A stretch of 7,044 bases of DNA from Pedosphaera sp. GTDB taxonomy: Bacteria; Verrucomicrobiota; Verrucomicrobiia; Limisphaerales; SXTU01. The stretch spans positions 1 through 7,044 of the forward strand of contig SIBB01000184.1 in the NCBI GenBank assembly GCA_009695395.1, given 5' to 3'. The number at the start of each line of letters is the position of its first letter. Position 1 is the stretch's first letter. The position numbers and the translations under genes were made by a program. A model generated the notes under the pieces. The model had not been told where the DNA came from and did not search any database. It worked only from the letters and a program-made list of their open reading frames with translations. Of this stretch, positions 6,602 to 7,044 are shown one piece after another.

Positions 6602-7044
6602 TTACTTGCGGCGCCGGAAGAGCAGGCCGGCAGCACCGAAGAGGCCGAGCGCAAGAGTGGCGGGCTCAGGCACCGCAACTGCGAAGCTTGCGTGAAGGTT
6701 TAAATCAGTCGGTGCGAGTGCGGCGCCACCGGGCGGCAGTGGAGTGCCACCAAACGTGAGGGCAGTAACGGCAGAGCTTCCGACTTTGGTGTTTGCCGCG
6801 TCATCGAAAGTTGCTCCACCAACCCACGCACGCATTTGGTAAAACCCGGCACCACCACCACCAATCGTCGCACTTGTCACAATGACCTCGCCACCGTTCA
6901 AAAAGCCGTTATAAGGCAGGCCGGCAGCCAAGGTGAAGACACCGCTCGAATGATTCAAGTTCCCAGAAGACGCACCGAACAAGAAATCAACCTTAGTCGT
7001 GTTGTTCGCGAGCGTCCCGGAAGAAACCACGGGATTTCCAATGA
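6602..7044 (-). CDS. PEP-CTERM sorting-domain protein (N-terminus outside window)
   Basis: The frame is open from the window edge to a TAA at 6602-6604, giving about 147 residues of the C-terminal part; the true start lies upstream of base 7044. The last 23 residues are a classic PEP-CTERM tail: V-P-E-P-A-T, a hydrophobic segment rich in L, G and A, and a terminal R-R-R-K. In family knowledge this tail directs export and recognition by the exosortase system, which is linked to extracellular polysaccharide. The rest is low in charge and rich in Gly, Ala, Ser, Thr and Asn, as is common for the variable passenger part, with no enzyme motif visible. A strong terminator follows directly. No exosortase gene is in the window. 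I cannot name a more specific function; the sorting-tail call is secure. Confidence 0.93.
   Translation of the reverse strand, partial: IGNPVVSSGTLANNTTKVDFLFGASSGNLNHSSGVFTLAAGLPYNGFLNGGEVIVTSATIGGGGAGFYQMRAWVGGATFDDAANTKVGSSAVTALTFGGTPLPPGGAALAPTDLNLHASFAVAVPEPATLALGLFGAAGLLFRRRK

Noticed and set aside
1..7044. CRISPR array, insertion sequence, integrase, attachment site or toxin-antitoxin module
   Set aside because: No regularly spaced repeats, no transposase or integrase motifs and no small paired genes were seen. The tRNA 3' end is not duplicated nearby as an att site would be.

Overview
The window is GC-rich bacterial DNA, and every gene I can support lies on the minus strand. The gene content points to the Planctomycetes-Verrucomicrobia-Chlamydiae group, most likely Verrucomicrobiota. 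The evidence is a protein with a PEP-CTERM sorting tail, a secreted PQQ-type beta-propeller protein opening with a W-x-x-F-x-G-P-N-G-x-G-type motif, a secreted aldose 1-epimerase, a multipass protein of the 'fused MFS/spermidine synthase' type, and a lack of obvious Shine-Dalgarno sequences. The phylum is an inference; no marker gene fixes it.

Layout in transcription order, from right to left. A PEP-CTERM protein (7044-6602, 5' end outside the window) is followed by a clear intrinsic terminator (6579-6552). Next comes a sigma70-like promoter (6540-6513) that reads into a tRNA-Glu(CUC) gene with an encoded CCA end (6497-6423). After about 170 bp of intergenic DNA come galM (6256-5120), a polytopic membrane protein (5032-3788), a SWIM-domain SNF2 ATPase/helicase (3791-624), and the start of a PQQ-like beta-propeller protein (572-1, 3' end outside the window). 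Gaps between these four genes are 87 bp, a 4-base overlap and 51 bp, so they could be co-transcribed. I saw no convincing terminator between them.

The most interesting spot is the membrane protein/helicase junction. The membrane protein has the internally duplicated transmembrane domain of the fused spermidine synthase family. It stops at the point in the second half where the first half continues into its G-R-L-x-x-x-x-x-x-N-S-L-G segment, and it has no spermidine synthase (SAM-binding) domain. Its last 48 or so codons do not resemble the family. Even so, its TGA stop overlaps the helicase ATG as ATGA, the usual arrangement for translational coupling. Either a deletion placed a truncated gene directly before the helicase, or this is a genuine short, membrane-only form.

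The genes do not form an obvious pathway: sugar epimerisation, a membrane protein, a chromatin-remodeller-like ATPase and a secreted propeller. I see no CRISPR array, transposase, toxin-antitoxin pair or recognisable defence system, and I cannot make a strong case for a new system here.
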